36,609 nucleotides of DNA from an uncultured Clostridia bacterium (lineage in GTDB: Bacteria; Bacillota; Clostridia; Oscillospirales; CAG-272): assembly GCA_947624945.1 (NCBI GenBank), contig CANQMJ010000003.1, positions 1 to 36,609 of the forward strand, given 5' to 3'. Of the stretch, positions 21,254-30,511 are shown in pieces. Made by a program: the position numbers and the translations under genes. The notes below the pieces were generated by a model. The model was not told the origin of the DNA and ran no database searches. It saw nothing but the letters and a program-made list of their open reading frames with translations. How positions within the stretch are numbered: the stretch's first letter is position 1; each line of letters starts with the position of its first letter.

Positions 21254-24004
21254 TTATCCGCCACCGGCAGCGTCGCCTCCGTCCGGCGGCGCGTCATCGC
21301 CGACCGGCGGTCCCTCCACCTGCGGCGACGTATCGGCGGGCTGCGTCGGCGGCACAGTCTCGGGCGGTACCGTCGGCGGCGCAGTCTCGGGCGGCTGCGT
21401 CTCGCCCGCGCCGAAATACGACGTGTCTATGCCGGACGAATGTGCAAAATCGTAATGCTCGAAGCAGAATCTGTTAAACGGTGTGCTCTTGCCAGACGTG
21501 CCGCTGTACATGCCTTCGGGCAGCATGTTGTTGTAGAACGGCACACCTCCGCTGCCCGCGGGCTTGACGTTCGACGGCAGCGCGCGCCATGTATACTGCG
21601 CGTCCGTCACCTTTACATTCGTCGGGAACACCCTGTTCTCGACGCGTATGAGCCCGTACTGCACTATATTTTCACCCTTGCAGTACTGACTTGCGACCGC
21701 TTTCGTCGTCTTGTCGTAGTTGACGAGCACATGCGTGTCGCACGGCTCCGTCGGCGCCGTATCGGCGGTGAAATATCCCGTCTGCGCGCGGCTTCCGCGC
21801 GGGTCGTGCTCGCACGCGTCGGTCATCAGCTTGCCCGAATCCATGCAGTACGTGACCTTTACAAGTCCAGGCGCGTCCTCGAACTCCTTGAGCGGTGTGA
21901 TTCCGGCAGCGTCCGCCGATATGAGGTCGCTGTGTATCTCCGTCATGACGCTGTCCCATATCGTCATAGCCGGGTTGACCGAGAACTGCGACAGCGTCTG
22001 GTTGAGATCGTAGCCGAACCACACGCCGCACAGATAATACGGAGAGTAACCGATGAACCAGCGGTCATAGTCCGCGTTCGTCGTACCCGTCTTTCCCGCG
22101 ACGTCAAGCGAATCCTTTATCGTTATCTTGCGTCCCGTACCTGAGTCGATGACGGCCTCCATCAGCTTCGTCATTATCGACGCCGTCTGCTCGCTTATGA
22201 CGACCTCGCTCGGCTTCTCCGTCGTCAATATGACGTTGCCCTCCTGGTCGGTCACGTTAAGGTACGTGCGCGAATAATTGTATACGCCCTTATTCGCGAA
22301 TATCTGATACGCCGTCGTTATCTCGCGCACCGTGATGCCGAGCGTGAACTGACCGAGCGCGAGCGGCGCTCTGTCTCTGTCCGTCAGGATATTGCCCGCC
22401 GCCGTCTCGTAGCTGTCGAGCACCGACTCCATATGAACCTTATCGTGCAGGAACGAGAACGACTCGTCGATGCCCAAAAGGCCGAGCGTCCGCATCGATA
22501 TCGTGTTCGTCGACTTGCGCAGCGCGTCGTATACGGTCGTGAGCCCCTCGTATTTATTCGTCGAGTTTATCGGGTACGTGCGGTACGTGCCGTCGTCGCG
22601 AAGCGTAAAGTCGATAGGCACGTCGTCCTGCACGGTCGCCCAGTTGATGATGCCTTTGTCGATAGCGGGTCCGTACACGGACAGCGGCTTTATCGAGGAG
22701 CCGCTCGGACGCAGCGACTGCGTCGCGCGGTTAAGTCCGCGGCTCTGCGTTTTCTCTCCCCTGCCGCCGACGAGGGCGAGTATATCGCCCGTCTTAGGGT
22801 CGATTATCATCGCCGCTGACTGCGGCTTCAGTCCCGTCTCATCTTCGGGGAAATACGAGTCGTCGAGATATATATTCTCGAGCGTTTCCTGGAGCGCCGG
22901 GTCCATGACGGTGTAGATGTTCCACCCCGACGTATATATCAGTATGCTTGCGAGCTCGCGCGATACGCCGTACTGCTCCACATAGTCGTTTATAACGTCC
23001 TCGATGACGGCGTCCGTATACCACGACGTGACGCTCGTAAGCCCCGACGAACGCGATATATTGAGGTCGAGGTCGGCGTAGTACGCCTCGTCGTATTCCG
23101 CGCGCGTTATGGAGCCGAGCTCGAGCATCTTGTCGAGCACGTCGCGCCGACGCTCCGCGTTATATTCGGGGTGGCGGAGCGGGTCATACTTGTACGGCGA
23201 CTTCGGTATCGCCGCGAGCGCCGCGCACTCAATGAGCGACAGCTCGCTGACGTCCTTGCTGAAATACGTGTGCGCCGCGCTCTGCACGCCCGTGCAGTTC
23301 TGCGACAGCGGTATCATGTTCAGATACATCGTGATTATTTCGTATTTGCTGTGCCTGCTTTCGAGGTTGAGCGCACGCAGGACCTCCTGCACCTTTCGCT
23401 GTATCGTGAAGTCGTCGTCGCCCGTCGCGTTTTTGACGACCTGCTGCGTTATCGTCGAGCCTCCGAACGTCGCTTTGATGTGCAGCACCTGATTGGCCGC
23501 GGCCGCTGCCGTGCGGAACCAGTCGACGCCCGGATGGCTCCAGAAGCGCTGGTCCTCGATCGCGACAACGGCGTCGACGAGATCCTGCGGGAACTGACTG
23601 TAGTCCGCCCATATGCTGTACTCCGAGCCGACAAGCACCTGACCTTCTATTTCAACGGGCTCGCCTATCCTGTTTTCGCGGTCCTCATAGTCCATGTAGT
23701 AAAGCTGCGACGTCGTATCCGACTGAACGACTATCAGGTTGTCGTCGAACACGGGGTCGATGTAGTTTTTTACATAGATAGCGAATGCGGTGACGACGAT
23801 TATACCCGTTATGCCGCAGATAAGAAGTATCGTTATTATTATGTCGAGGATAACGGCAAGGACTGTGTATATGACGCGCCCGACGATGCTGAGCGCCGTT
23901 ATAAGCTCGTCGCCGAGATGTACGTTCCCGTATGCGCCCTCGATATACGAGACGAATCTGTCGCGCGCGCGTCCGAGAGCAGTCGTGAATTTATTGTTCG
24001 TCAT
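21254..24004 (-). CDS. pbpA: Class A penicillin-binding protein (PBP1A-type)
   Basis: A 916-residue bifunctional peptidoglycan synthase. A 42-residue cytoplasmic head is followed by a long hydrophobic stretch (43-78). The GT51 glycosyltransferase has AIEDQRFWSHPGVDW (catalytic Glu150) and GGSTITQQVVKN. The transpeptidase has SGSSIKPLSVY (SxxK), a KSTN/SxN region and DVAGKTGTT (KTG). The last ~50 residues are Pro/Thr/Glu repeats (PPETAPPTVPPETVPP) ending in a Gly/Asp tail, probably a wall-spanning flexible end. The ribosome site AAAGGAGG lies 11 bases before the ATG. No hairpin is seen after the stop, so it may read into the lipoprotein gene. The symbol is generic (ponA is also used). Confidence 0.95.
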   Translation of the reverse strand: MTNNKFTTALGRARDRFVSYIEGAYGNVHLGDELITALSIVGRVIYTVLAVILDIIITILLICGITGIIVVTAFAIYVKNYIDPVFDDNLIVVQSDTTSQLYYMDYEDRENRIGEPVEIEGQVLVGSEYSIWADYSQFPQDLVDAVVAIEDQRFWSHPGVDWFRTAAAAANQVLHIKATFGGSTITQQVVKNATGDDDFTIQRKVQEVLRALNLESRHSKYEIITMYLNMIPLSQNCTGVQSAAHTYFSKDVSELSLIECAALAAIPKSPYKYDPLRHPEYNAERRRDVLDKMLELGSITRAEYDEAYYADLDLNISRSSGLTSVTSWYTDAVIEDVINDYVEQYGVSRELASILIYTSGWNIYTVMDPALQETLENIYLDDSYFPEDETGLKPQSAAMIIDPKTGDILALVGGRGEKTQSRGLNRATQSLRPSGSSIKPLSVYGPAIDKGIINWATVQDDVPIDFTLRDDGTYRTYPINSTNKYEGLTTVYDALRKSTNTISMRTLGLLGIDESFSFLHDKVHMESVLDSYETAAGNILTDRDRAPLALGQFTLGITVREITTAYQIFANKGVYNYSRTYLNVTDQEGNVILTTEKPSEVVISEQTASIMTKLMEAVIDSGTGRKITIKDSLDVAGKTGTTNADYDRWFIGYSPYYLCGVWFGYDLNQTLSQFSVNPAMTIWDSVMTEIHSDLISADAAGITPLKEFEDAPGLVKVTYCMDSGKLMTDACEHDPRGSRAQTGYFTADTAPTEPCDTHVLVNYDKTTKAVASQYCKGENIVQYGLIRVENRVFPTNVKVTDAQYTWRALPSNVKPAGSGGVPFYNNMLPEGMYSGTSGKSTPFNRFCFEHYDFAHSSGIDTSYFGAGETQPPETAPPTVPPETVPPTQPADTSPQVEGPPVGDDAPPDGGDAAGGG

Positions 24005-24142
24005 GCGCCGTTCGCTCCTCCTTTCAGGTCAAATGTGTGTATATGCATATTATACACCGAATTTATGAACAATTTGTGACAGAACGGGATTATTTTCAAA
24101 AATCGGGCAAAAATATTTTCGAATACTTTTTCCGAGGTGCAT

Positions 24143-24529
24143 ATGAAAAAACTTTTGCTTCTGACCGTCCTTATAATACTGGCTGCGTCCTTCGCCCCGC
24201 CGCGAACCGAAAAGATCACCGCCGCCGTCAAATCGTCGGGCACAACGAACACTGACGCGACCGAGACAGCCGTGCCGTCTGTGCCGTCCGACGACGCCGA
24301 CATATACCGCGACGCGCTCGAGGTGATCGCCTCTGTCGACGCCGACACATTCCTCGTGCGCGAGCACGGCGGAAAGATCGGCGTCTTTGCCGACGGATGC
24401 GACTCCCCCGTCTACACCGTCGACGTGTTCGTTTTCACGCTTCCCGAGGATATTCAAAAGCTGCTTTTTGCCGGAATCGAGTGCGATCTTGAGACGCTCG
24501 AGCTACTCTGCGACGCCGTCACGTCGTGA
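24143..24529 (+). CDS. Small secreted protein with BofC C-terminal-like domain
   Basis: A 128-residue protein with an N-terminal signal sequence (KKLLLLTVLIILAASF). After a Thr/Ser-rich spacer comes a compact domain TFLVREHGGKIGVFADGCDSPVYTVDVFVFTLPEDIQKLLFAGIE. The (V/L)REHxGKIxVF...TLPxxDQxLLxxGI pattern recurs in small clostridial proteins related to the BofC C-terminal domain. BofC acts in forespore signalling in Bacillus; a sporulation or envelope role here is only suggested. The ATG at 24143 has CGAGG 5 bases upstream, and an in-frame GTG precedes it by two codons. Its last 27 bases overlap the end of dnaE on the other strand. Confidence 0.68.
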   Translation: MKKLLLLTVLIILAASFAPPRTEKITAAVKSSGTTNTDATETAVPSVPSDDADIYRDALEVIASVDADTFLVREHGGKIGVFADGCDSPVYTVDVFVFTLPEDIQKLLFAGIECDLETLELLCDAVTS

Positions 24530-27500
24530 CTGTTTCGCAACGACGTTTTCTTCGCCGAGAACGCGGCAAAGCTCCGATAACAGCCGCGGCTCAGTCGTGT
24601 CCGCGCCCGCGTGAAAACGCGTATATTTGCCCACAGACGAATCGAAAATGAACACGGGCACATAGCCGCAGAATATCTCTACGAGCGCGCACGCGCGCTT
24701 ATATTCGACGCTCGACGTGCTCGGGACACGCAGATACAGCTTTGACACGAATGCGTTCGCCGCCTGCGGACGCTGCATCGTCTGCGGATTTGCTTTCACT
24801 TTATCTGTCGACGCGGAGACGAGCATCGCCGCGTGATTCAAAAGTATCTTCGGCGCTTTGTCGTCCTCGACCGAGACCTCGCCCGACACCGTTATCGGTG
24901 CGTCCGACATTATCACGTCCATGTATTCGTGCAGCATGCGCGGGAACACGACGACCTCTATCTCGCCCGTTTTATCCTGGAGCACAAGGAACATCATCTG
25001 CTCGCCGCGCCGCGTCTGCTTCGGCGTTCGCTTCGTTATTATCCCTATCAGCGTGACCTTTTCGCCGTCGCGGCTGCGTGCATCATCGCCGCCGTTCTCT
25101 TCCCCGCCGTCGTCATTTTCGTCGACTGCGCCGTTTCCGCCGCCCGATACCGCCGCTATCGGCTCATGCTCGACAGCCTCGCATTCCTTTTCGTAGTCGT
25201 CGAGTATGTGACCCGAAAAGTACATGCCCGACACTTCCTTTTCGAGTTCGAGCAGCTTCGCGCGCGGCAGCTCCGGCACATCGGGGTATACGAATTCGGG
25301 CGCCGCCGTTCCCTCGGACCTTGATGCGGCAAACATATCGAGCTGTCCCGACACGCCTCTGCGCTGTTTGTCGTGTACGCCGTCGATTATCTCCTCATAC
25401 GACAGAAGAAGCTGCGACCGCTTCTGACCGAGCATGTCGAACGCGCCGCTTTTGATGAGCGCCTCTACCTGACGCTTGTTCATGTCGTGCTCCGCCATGC
25501 GTTCCGCAAAATCCGAGAACGATTTGAACGGTCCGTTTTCGGTGCGTTCGCGCACTATCTCGTCTATGAACTGCCTGCCGAGACCCTTGAGCGCGGCGAG
25601 TCCGTACCTTATGCCGTAATCTCCGACAGTGTAATCGGCGCGGCTCTCGTTAATATTCGGCGGCACGACCGCGATACCGCTCCTTTCACATTCGGCGATA
25701 TATTCCGCCGTCGACGACTCCCAGCCGAGCACCGAGTCAAGGAGCGACGCGAAATACTCCTTTTTGTAATGGCGCTTCAGATACGCCGTCTCATACGCGA
25801 CGACCGCATACGCCGCCGCGTGGCTCTTGTTGAACGCGTAGCTCGAAAACGACGCCATGTCGTCGAACAGCCCGTTCGCTTCCTCGCGCGTCATGCCGCG
25901 CTCGACGGCGCCGTCAATGAAGCTGCCGCGCTCCGCCTCGAGCTCGGCGGCTTTTTTCTTTTTCATCGCATGAAGCACCGTGTCTGCGCGGGCGAGCGAA
26001 TATCCCGCGACGTCGCGGAATATCTGCATGACCTGCTCCTGATACACGATGCAGCCGTACGTCTCGCGCAATATCTCGACGAGCGCCGGATGCGTGTATT
26101 TGAGCGTCCCCTCGCCGTGACGGCGCTGCACATACTGCGGTATGCTGTCCATCGGTCCGGGGCGGAACAGCGCTATCGCGGCGATTATATCGGAGAGATA
26201 TTCCGGCGACAGCTCCGTCAGCGTGCGCTTCATTCCGGGACTTTCGAGCTGGAATACTCCGTTCGTGTCGCCGGACGCTATCATCTTCATAGTGTCAGCG
26301 TCGTCCTTCGGTATGAGCGCGATATCGAAATCAGGTTCGCGCTCCTTTATCCTCCGCACGGCGTTATACACGACCGTGATATATCGCAGCGCGAGAAAGT
26401 CGAATTTGACGAGTCCCACGAGCGCCGCCGTGTCCATATCGAACTGCGTGACGACGATGCCGCCGTTGACCGACAGCGGAACGATGTCGTATAACAGCTC
26501 GCCCGTGATAACGACGCCCGCAGCGTGCGTCGACGCATGGCGCGGCATGCCCTCTATCGCCGTCGCCGTGTCGATGAGCTTTTTCACCTGCTGTGAATTG
26601 TCGTAAAGCTCGCGCAGCTCCGCTTCCTTCATCGCGTCGGCGAGCGTCACGCCGAGCGTACGCGGAATGAGCCGCGCCACACGGTCGACGTCGCCGTACG
26701 CCATACCAAGCGCACGCCCGACGTCGCGCACGGCGGCGCGCGCCGCCATCGTACCGAACGTGATTATCTGCGCGACGTGGTCGCGCCCGTATTTTTCGCG
26801 CACATATTCTATTACCTCGTCGCGCCTGTCGTAGCAGAAATCGACGTCGAAATCCGGCATGCTCTTGCGCTCCGGGTTGAGGAACCGCTCAAACAGAAGC
26901 CCGAACCGCAGCGGGTCGATGTCCGTTATCCCGATGAGATACGCGACAAGACTGCCCGCGCCGCTGCCGCGTCCAGGTCCGACCGGTATATCTCGCCCCT
27001 TCGCGAACGCGATAAAATCGGCGACGATGAGATAGTATTCGCTGTATCCCATGCCGGATATGACCGACAGCTCATACTCGACGCGGCTCCTATAATCGCT
27101 CTCCGTGTACGTTTCGTCGTATACGATGTGACCGCGCCCGACTCGCTCGTGCAGACCCGCCCACGTCTTGTCGGTGAGGAACTTCGTCGGGTCGACCCCG
27201 TTCGTGAACGGAAAACGCGGCATATACAGCTTGTCGAATTTCATCTCGAGCGAGCACATCTCCGCTATCTTCACCGTGTTCGATATCGGACTGCCGCCGT
27301 CGATGCCGCCGAACAATCGCTCCATCTCCGCCGTCGACTTATAGTAAAACTCGTCCGTGTCAAATCCGAGCGGTCTGCCGTCCGTTATGACGCTGTTAGT
27401 ACCGATGCACGTCAGGATCGCCTGCGTGTCGGCGTCGGCACGGCGCGGATAGTGAACGTCGTTTGTCGCGGCAAGCGGTATGCCTGTCCGCTTAGCGATG

Positions 27501-28069
27501 TCGCACAGCGCATCGTTCACCGTTTTCTGCTCATCTATGCCGTGATTTTGCAGTTCAAGATAAAAATTGCCTCTACCGAACATAGCATCATACTCGACTG
27601 CAAGACGCTCTGCGTATTCGTAATCTCCCGACACGACGGCGCGAGGTATCGCGCCCGACAGACACGCCGACAGCGCGACAAGGCCGTCGTGATACTCGCG
27701 CAAAAGCTCCATGTCTACGCGCGGCTTTGAGTAAAATCCCTCCGTCCACGAAAGCGACACTATGCGCATGAGGTTTTTATATCCCGTCTCGTTTTTGCAC
27801 AAAAGCACGAGATGTGACGGCGGCGCCGTACCCGGTCCCTTGTCGAACCGCGAACCCGGCGCGACGTATACCTCGCACCCGATTATGGGCTTTATCCCCT
27901 CCGCGACACACGCACGGTAAAACTCAACGACGCCGTACATGACGCCGTGGTCCGTTATCGCGACGGCGCTGTGTCCCTCCGCCTTTGCAAGCTTCGGTAT
28001 ATCGGCGACGCGGCACGCGCCGTCGAGCAGACTGTATTCGCTGTGTAAATGAAGATGCACGAAATCCAC
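24503..28069 (-). CDS. dnaE: DNA polymerase III subunit alpha (DnaE)
   Basis: A 1188-residue replicative-type polymerase. The N-terminal PHP domain has FVHLHLHSEYSLLDG and ITDHG with metal-binding His. The palm has PVGPGRGSGAGSLVAY (363-378) and PDFDVDF (405-411), whose Asp406 and Asp408 are catalytic. The fingers have the tandem helix-hairpin-helix, and a late OB domain begins VTLIGIITKRTPKQTRRGEQMMF. A Gly/Asp/Glu/Asn-rich low-complexity stretch (near 985-1015) precedes the OB domain. The start is GTG with GGGAGGG upstream. The family is DnaE, not PolC; in Firmicutes DnaE usually works with PolC, which is not in the window. Confidence 0.97.
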   Translation of the reverse strand: MDFVHLHLHSEYSLLDGACRVADIPKLAKAEGHSAVAITDHGVMYGVVEFYRACVAEGIKPIIGCEVYVAPGSRFDKGPGTAPPSHLVLLCKNETGYKNLMRIVSLSWTEGFYSKPRVDMELLREYHDGLVALSACLSGAIPRAVVSGDYEYAERLAVEYDAMFGRGNFYLELQNHGIDEQKTVNDALCDIAKRTGIPLAATNDVHYPRRADADTQAILTCIGTNSVITDGRPLGFDTDEFYYKSTAEMERLFGGIDGGSPISNTVKIAEMCSLEMKFDKLYMPRFPFTNGVDPTKFLTDKTWAGLHERVGRGHIVYDETYTESDYRSRVEYELSVISGMGYSEYYLIVADFIAFAKGRDIPVGPGRGSGAGSLVAYLIGITDIDPLRFGLLFERFLNPERKSMPDFDVDFCYDRRDEVIEYVREKYGRDHVAQIITFGTMAARAAVRDVGRALGMAYGDVDRVARLIPRTLGVTLADAMKEAELRELYDNSQQVKKLIDTATAIEGMPRHASTHAAGVVITGELLYDIVPLSVNGGIVVTQFDMDTAALVGLVKFDFLALRYITVVYNAVRRIKEREPDFDIALIPKDDADTMKMIASGDTNGVFQLESPGMKRTLTELSPEYLSDIIAAIALFRPGPMDSIPQYVQRRHGEGTLKYTHPALVEILRETYGCIVYQEQVMQIFRDVAGYSLARADTVLHAMKKKKAAELEAERGSFIDGAVERGMTREEANGLFDDMASFSSYAFNKSHAAAYAVVAYETAYLKRHYKKEYFASLLDSVLGWESSTAEYIAECERSGIAVVPPNINESRADYTVGDYGIRYGLAALKGLGRQFIDEIVRERTENGPFKSFSDFAERMAEHDMNKRQVEALIKSGAFDMLGQKRSQLLLSYEEIIDGVHDKQRRGVSGQLDMFAASRSEGTAAPEFVYPDVPELPRAKLLELEKEVSGMYFSGHILDDYEKECEAVEHEPIAAVSGGGNGAVDENDDGGEENGGDDARSRDGEKVTLIGIITKRTPKQTRRGEQMMFLVLQDKTGEIEVVVFPRMLHEYMDVIMSDAPITVSGEVSVEDDKAPKILLNHAAMLVSASTDKVKANPQTMQRPQAANAFVSKLYLRVPSTSSVEYKRACALVEIFCGYVPVFIFDSSVGKYTRFHAGADTTEPRLLSELCRVLGEENVVAKQSRRDGVAE

Positions 28070-28165
28070 GCGCGCGCCCTCCCTTGTATTTTCAGTGAAT
28101 TATATATTTTTCAACGTCGGATATTATTTCCCCGGAAATTTCTCCGCCGTATAGCCCGCGCATGC

Positions 28166-28774
28166 TTATATATCCGCTCCGAAGCGGTATTCCCTGTCTT
28201 CCCTTTCGTTTGCGGCAAGACCGTATTTGTCTATTATGATATCGGCGACCTCGCCCGGCGAAAGATCTGTGTTGTCGATCTTGATATGATTTTCAAACCA
28301 CATCTCTCCCTCGTCCGAGTTCAGTTTGTGCCGCTCCGCGTCCCGAAGAAGATTCGCCCGGCTCCACTCGATGTTTCGCTTCGACGGTTTCCGTTCCAGT
28401 CTGTGCGGCGTCTCGTTGCGCAAAAGCCGCACTTTTATGTCCGCGCTCAACTCGACAAAATAAAAATTCCCGCCCGACTCGGTAAAAAGCCGCTCCAATA
28501 CGGACAAATTCTTTCTTTCATCAGGCGATTCAAACGCGCATACACAGGTAAAAATCAAATCAACGTCGTACTTTACGGCAGTTTCAAACGCCGTCCTGCG
28601 GAATGCGGCGTTAAACTCTTTCTGCGCCGGCGTTGCGAACCCGAAAATTTTATCGGATATTTCAATGCTGTCGTGATTCAGCATCAGATTATATTTCAGC
28701 TTGTCCCGTAACGATTCCGCGACACTCATTTTGCCGACAGCCTGCGGTCCGCATATAACGATCAGATTTGCCAT
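28166..28774 (-). CDS. P-loop kinase-like ATPase (AAA_33/nucleotide-kinase type)
   Basis: A 202-residue protein starting with a Walker A motif, LIVICGPQAVGKMSVAE (GPQAVGKMS, 8-16). NHDSIEIS, DVDLIFTCV (Walker-B-like) and RLLRNETPHRLERKPSKRNIEW follow, the last serving as an Arg/Lys-rich lid. This is the layout of small phosphotransferases such as shikimate, gluconate or zeta-toxin-like kinases. The substrate is unknown. Base composition is somewhat lower in GC than that of dnaE and whiA on either side, so it may be a later insertion. The ribosome site is CGGGAG, about 10 bases before the ATG. Confidence 0.75.
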   Translation of the reverse strand: MANLIVICGPQAVGKMSVAESLRDKLKYNLMLNHDSIEISDKIFGFATPAQKEFNAAFRRTAFETAVKYDVDLIFTCVCAFESPDERKNLSVLERLFTESGGNFYFVELSADIKVRLLRNETPHRLERKPSKRNIEWSRANLLRDAERHKLNSDEGEMWFENHIKIDNTDLSPGEVADIIIDKYGLAANEREDREYRFGADI

Positions 28775-28828
28775 TTCAAGTTTCTCCCGAAAGCGAATAA
28801 CACAGCCGCCTCCGAATTATATGTCATT

Positions 28829-29608
28829 TTATTTCTTCATCGCCTCCGCCGCGATCTCCTCTATCCGCCGCAGCCTTGACGACAGCGCCGGCTTCGATAT
28901 ATGCGTCGGCGATATCGCCGCAAGCTGCGACAGCGACAGCTCGGGATTTTCGAGCCGAAGCATCGCCGTTTCATAAAGCTCGTCGCCGAGCATATCGAGG
29001 CGCCCCGCACATTCGAGCGCGCGTATCGCGTCGCAGACGCGCTCCGACGCGTCCGTCGCGCGGCGAAGATTGAACATGTCCGCGTTCGAGCGCCTGTTGA
29101 CGAAGTTCGCCACGTCCGATACGAGCCCCGCGTTCGATATATCGAAAAGCACGCGGTTGACGCCCGCGGCGGCGAAAAAGCCGCCTATCGCATCCGCGGA
29201 TTTAAGATAAAGCACCACGCTGCCGCGCCGTATGCGCCGCCTGAAATCAAACCCGAACGCGCGCACGACAGCCTCGACCTTGTCCGCAGCATCGCCGCGC
29301 AGCGACAGGTCGAGATTCAGCTCCTTCGACGCAGGATCCGACACCGAACCCGACGCGATGAATATGCCGCGCAGTATCGACGCGCGGCACCCCGCGCATC
29401 TCAGCCGCGACATGTCGCACAGCTCGCCCACGTCATGATCGTCTACGCCGTCCGATACCGTCGCCGCATACGATGCGATCTCCGCGTCACGGAAATTCAC
29501 CTCCGGCGCGCAAGTCAAAATCGCCCGCGCCGTATTGACGCGGCAGCAGTCGTTTTTCAGCCTTACCGCCATCATGTCCGATTTGACCGAACGCGAATAC
29601 GAGCTCAT
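28829..29608 (-). CDS. whiA: WhiA-type DNA-binding regulator, shortened N-terminal domain
   Basis: A 259-residue WhiA homologue. CAGCRASILRGIFIASGSVSDPA (71-93) is the LAGLIDADG-like core signature. NFVNRRSNADMFNLRRATDAS and the C-terminal helix-turn-helix NPELSLSQLAAISPTHISKPALSSRLRRIEEIA are highly typical. Bacillus WhiA has about 316 residues and reaches the same signature near residue 122, so roughly 45-50 residues of the first LAGLIDADG half are missing. No stop or frameshift is visible, so it looks like a real short form. The ATG overlaps the murB stop (ATGA), which means tight coupling. It probably affects division and chromosome organisation, as WhiA does elsewhere. Confidence 0.88.
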   Translation of the reverse strand: MSSYSRSVKSDMMAVRLKNDCCRVNTARAILTCAPEVNFRDAEIASYAATVSDGVDDHDVGELCDMSRLRCAGCRASILRGIFIASGSVSDPASKELNLDLSLRGDAADKVEAVVRAFGFDFRRRIRRGSVVLYLKSADAIGGFFAAAGVNRVLFDISNAGLVSDVANFVNRRSNADMFNLRRATDASERVCDAIRALECAGRLDMLGDELYETAMLRLENPELSLSQLAAISPTHISKPALSSRLRRIEEIAAEAMKK

Positions 29609-30510
29609 AGATATATTATCTCCCGTTCGAGCACAACGCCGAACTTTTCATATACGCGCGACGTCACGAGCTCGACGAGCGCTTTCACATCGCCCGCCGT
29701 CGCGCCGCCCTTGTTGATTATGAATCCCGCGTGTTTTTCCGACACCTCTGCGCCGCCGATGCGCACGCCTTTAAGTCCCGCGTCCTCTATCAGCTTGCCC
29801 GTATAGTGACCGGGCGCGCGCTTGAACACGCTGCCCGCGCTCGGATATGAGAGCGGTTGCTTCTCGCGGCGGCGGTTCATAAAGTCCGTCATCTCGGCAA
29901 ATATTGCGTCGGGATCGCCTTTTTGCAGTCCGAACTTCGCCGACAAAACGACGAGCCCGCCGCGCCTTATAACGCTGTCGCGGTAGCCGAGCGACAGCGC
30001 TTCGCGGTCGAGCGTGACAATGCGCCGCTCGCCGAAGTCCCAACAGTCAGCCGACAATATTATATCCGAAATCTCGCCGCCGTACGCGCCCGCGTTCATC
30101 GCGACCGCGCCGCCTACGCTGCCCGGTATGCCGAACGCGAACGAAAATCCCGACAGTCCCGCCTTCTGCGCCGCCGACGCGCACGACGTTATGCCGCGTC
30201 CGCACTCCGCCGTAAGCGTCTCGCCGTCGATCGTCAGCTCCGTCATGAGCGACGTTATCACGAGCACGCCGTCGTAGCCGCCGTCGTCGACGAGCACATT
30301 CGTGCCGAGACCTATAACGTCGTGGCGGATGCATGCCTCCGTCAAAGCCCGCAAAAGCGCGCACAGCGACCGCGTGCTTTTCGGACTTACCGCAAGTCTG
30401 ACCTTGCCGCCGCATCTGAAGCTCGTGAGCTCCGACGCGTCCGCATCGGCGGTGTATTCGTATTCATCGGCGCGTTCGTCGAGAAACGATTTCAGCGATC
30501 CTATATCCAA
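29605..30510 (-). CDS. murB: UDP-N-acetylenolpyruvoylglucosamine reductase
   Basis: A flavoenzyme that reduces UDP-GlcNAc-enolpyruvate to UDP-MurNAc for peptidoglycan. TSFRCGGKVRLAVSPKS, LGLGTNVLVDDGGYDG, GIPGSVGGAVAMNAGAYGGE (FAD site) and YPSAGSVFKR (proton-donor Ser) are all present, with LIEDAGLKGVRIGGAEVSEKHAGF at the end. The start chosen is TTG at 30510, because GGAGG lies exactly 5 bases before it and the preceding gene's stop sits between them. A longer frame from ATG at 30540 has no ribosome site and would overlap the HAD gene by 29 bases. It is coupled to whiA by a 4-base overlap. Confidence 0.95.
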   Translation of the reverse strand: MDIGSLKSFLDERADEYEYTADADASELTSFRCGGKVRLAVSPKSTRSLCALLRALTEACIRHDVIGLGTNVLVDDGGYDGVLVITSLMTELTIDGETLTAECGRGITSCASAAQKAGLSGFSFAFGIPGSVGGAVAMNAGAYGGEISDIILSADCWDFGERRIVTLDREALSLGYRDSVIRRGGLVVLSAKFGLQKGDPDAIFAEMTDFMNRRREKQPLSYPSAGSVFKRAPGHYTGKLIEDAGLKGVRIGGAEVSEKHAGFIINKGGATAGDVKALVELVTSRVYEKFGVVLEREIIYL

Positions 30511-30511
30511 A

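Noticed and set aside
24049..24142. Promoter for the PBP gene from the TATAAT at 24049-24054
   Set aside because: The -10 box is good, but no -35 box lies at 16-18 bases; the nearest (TTGTTC) is only 12 bases away.
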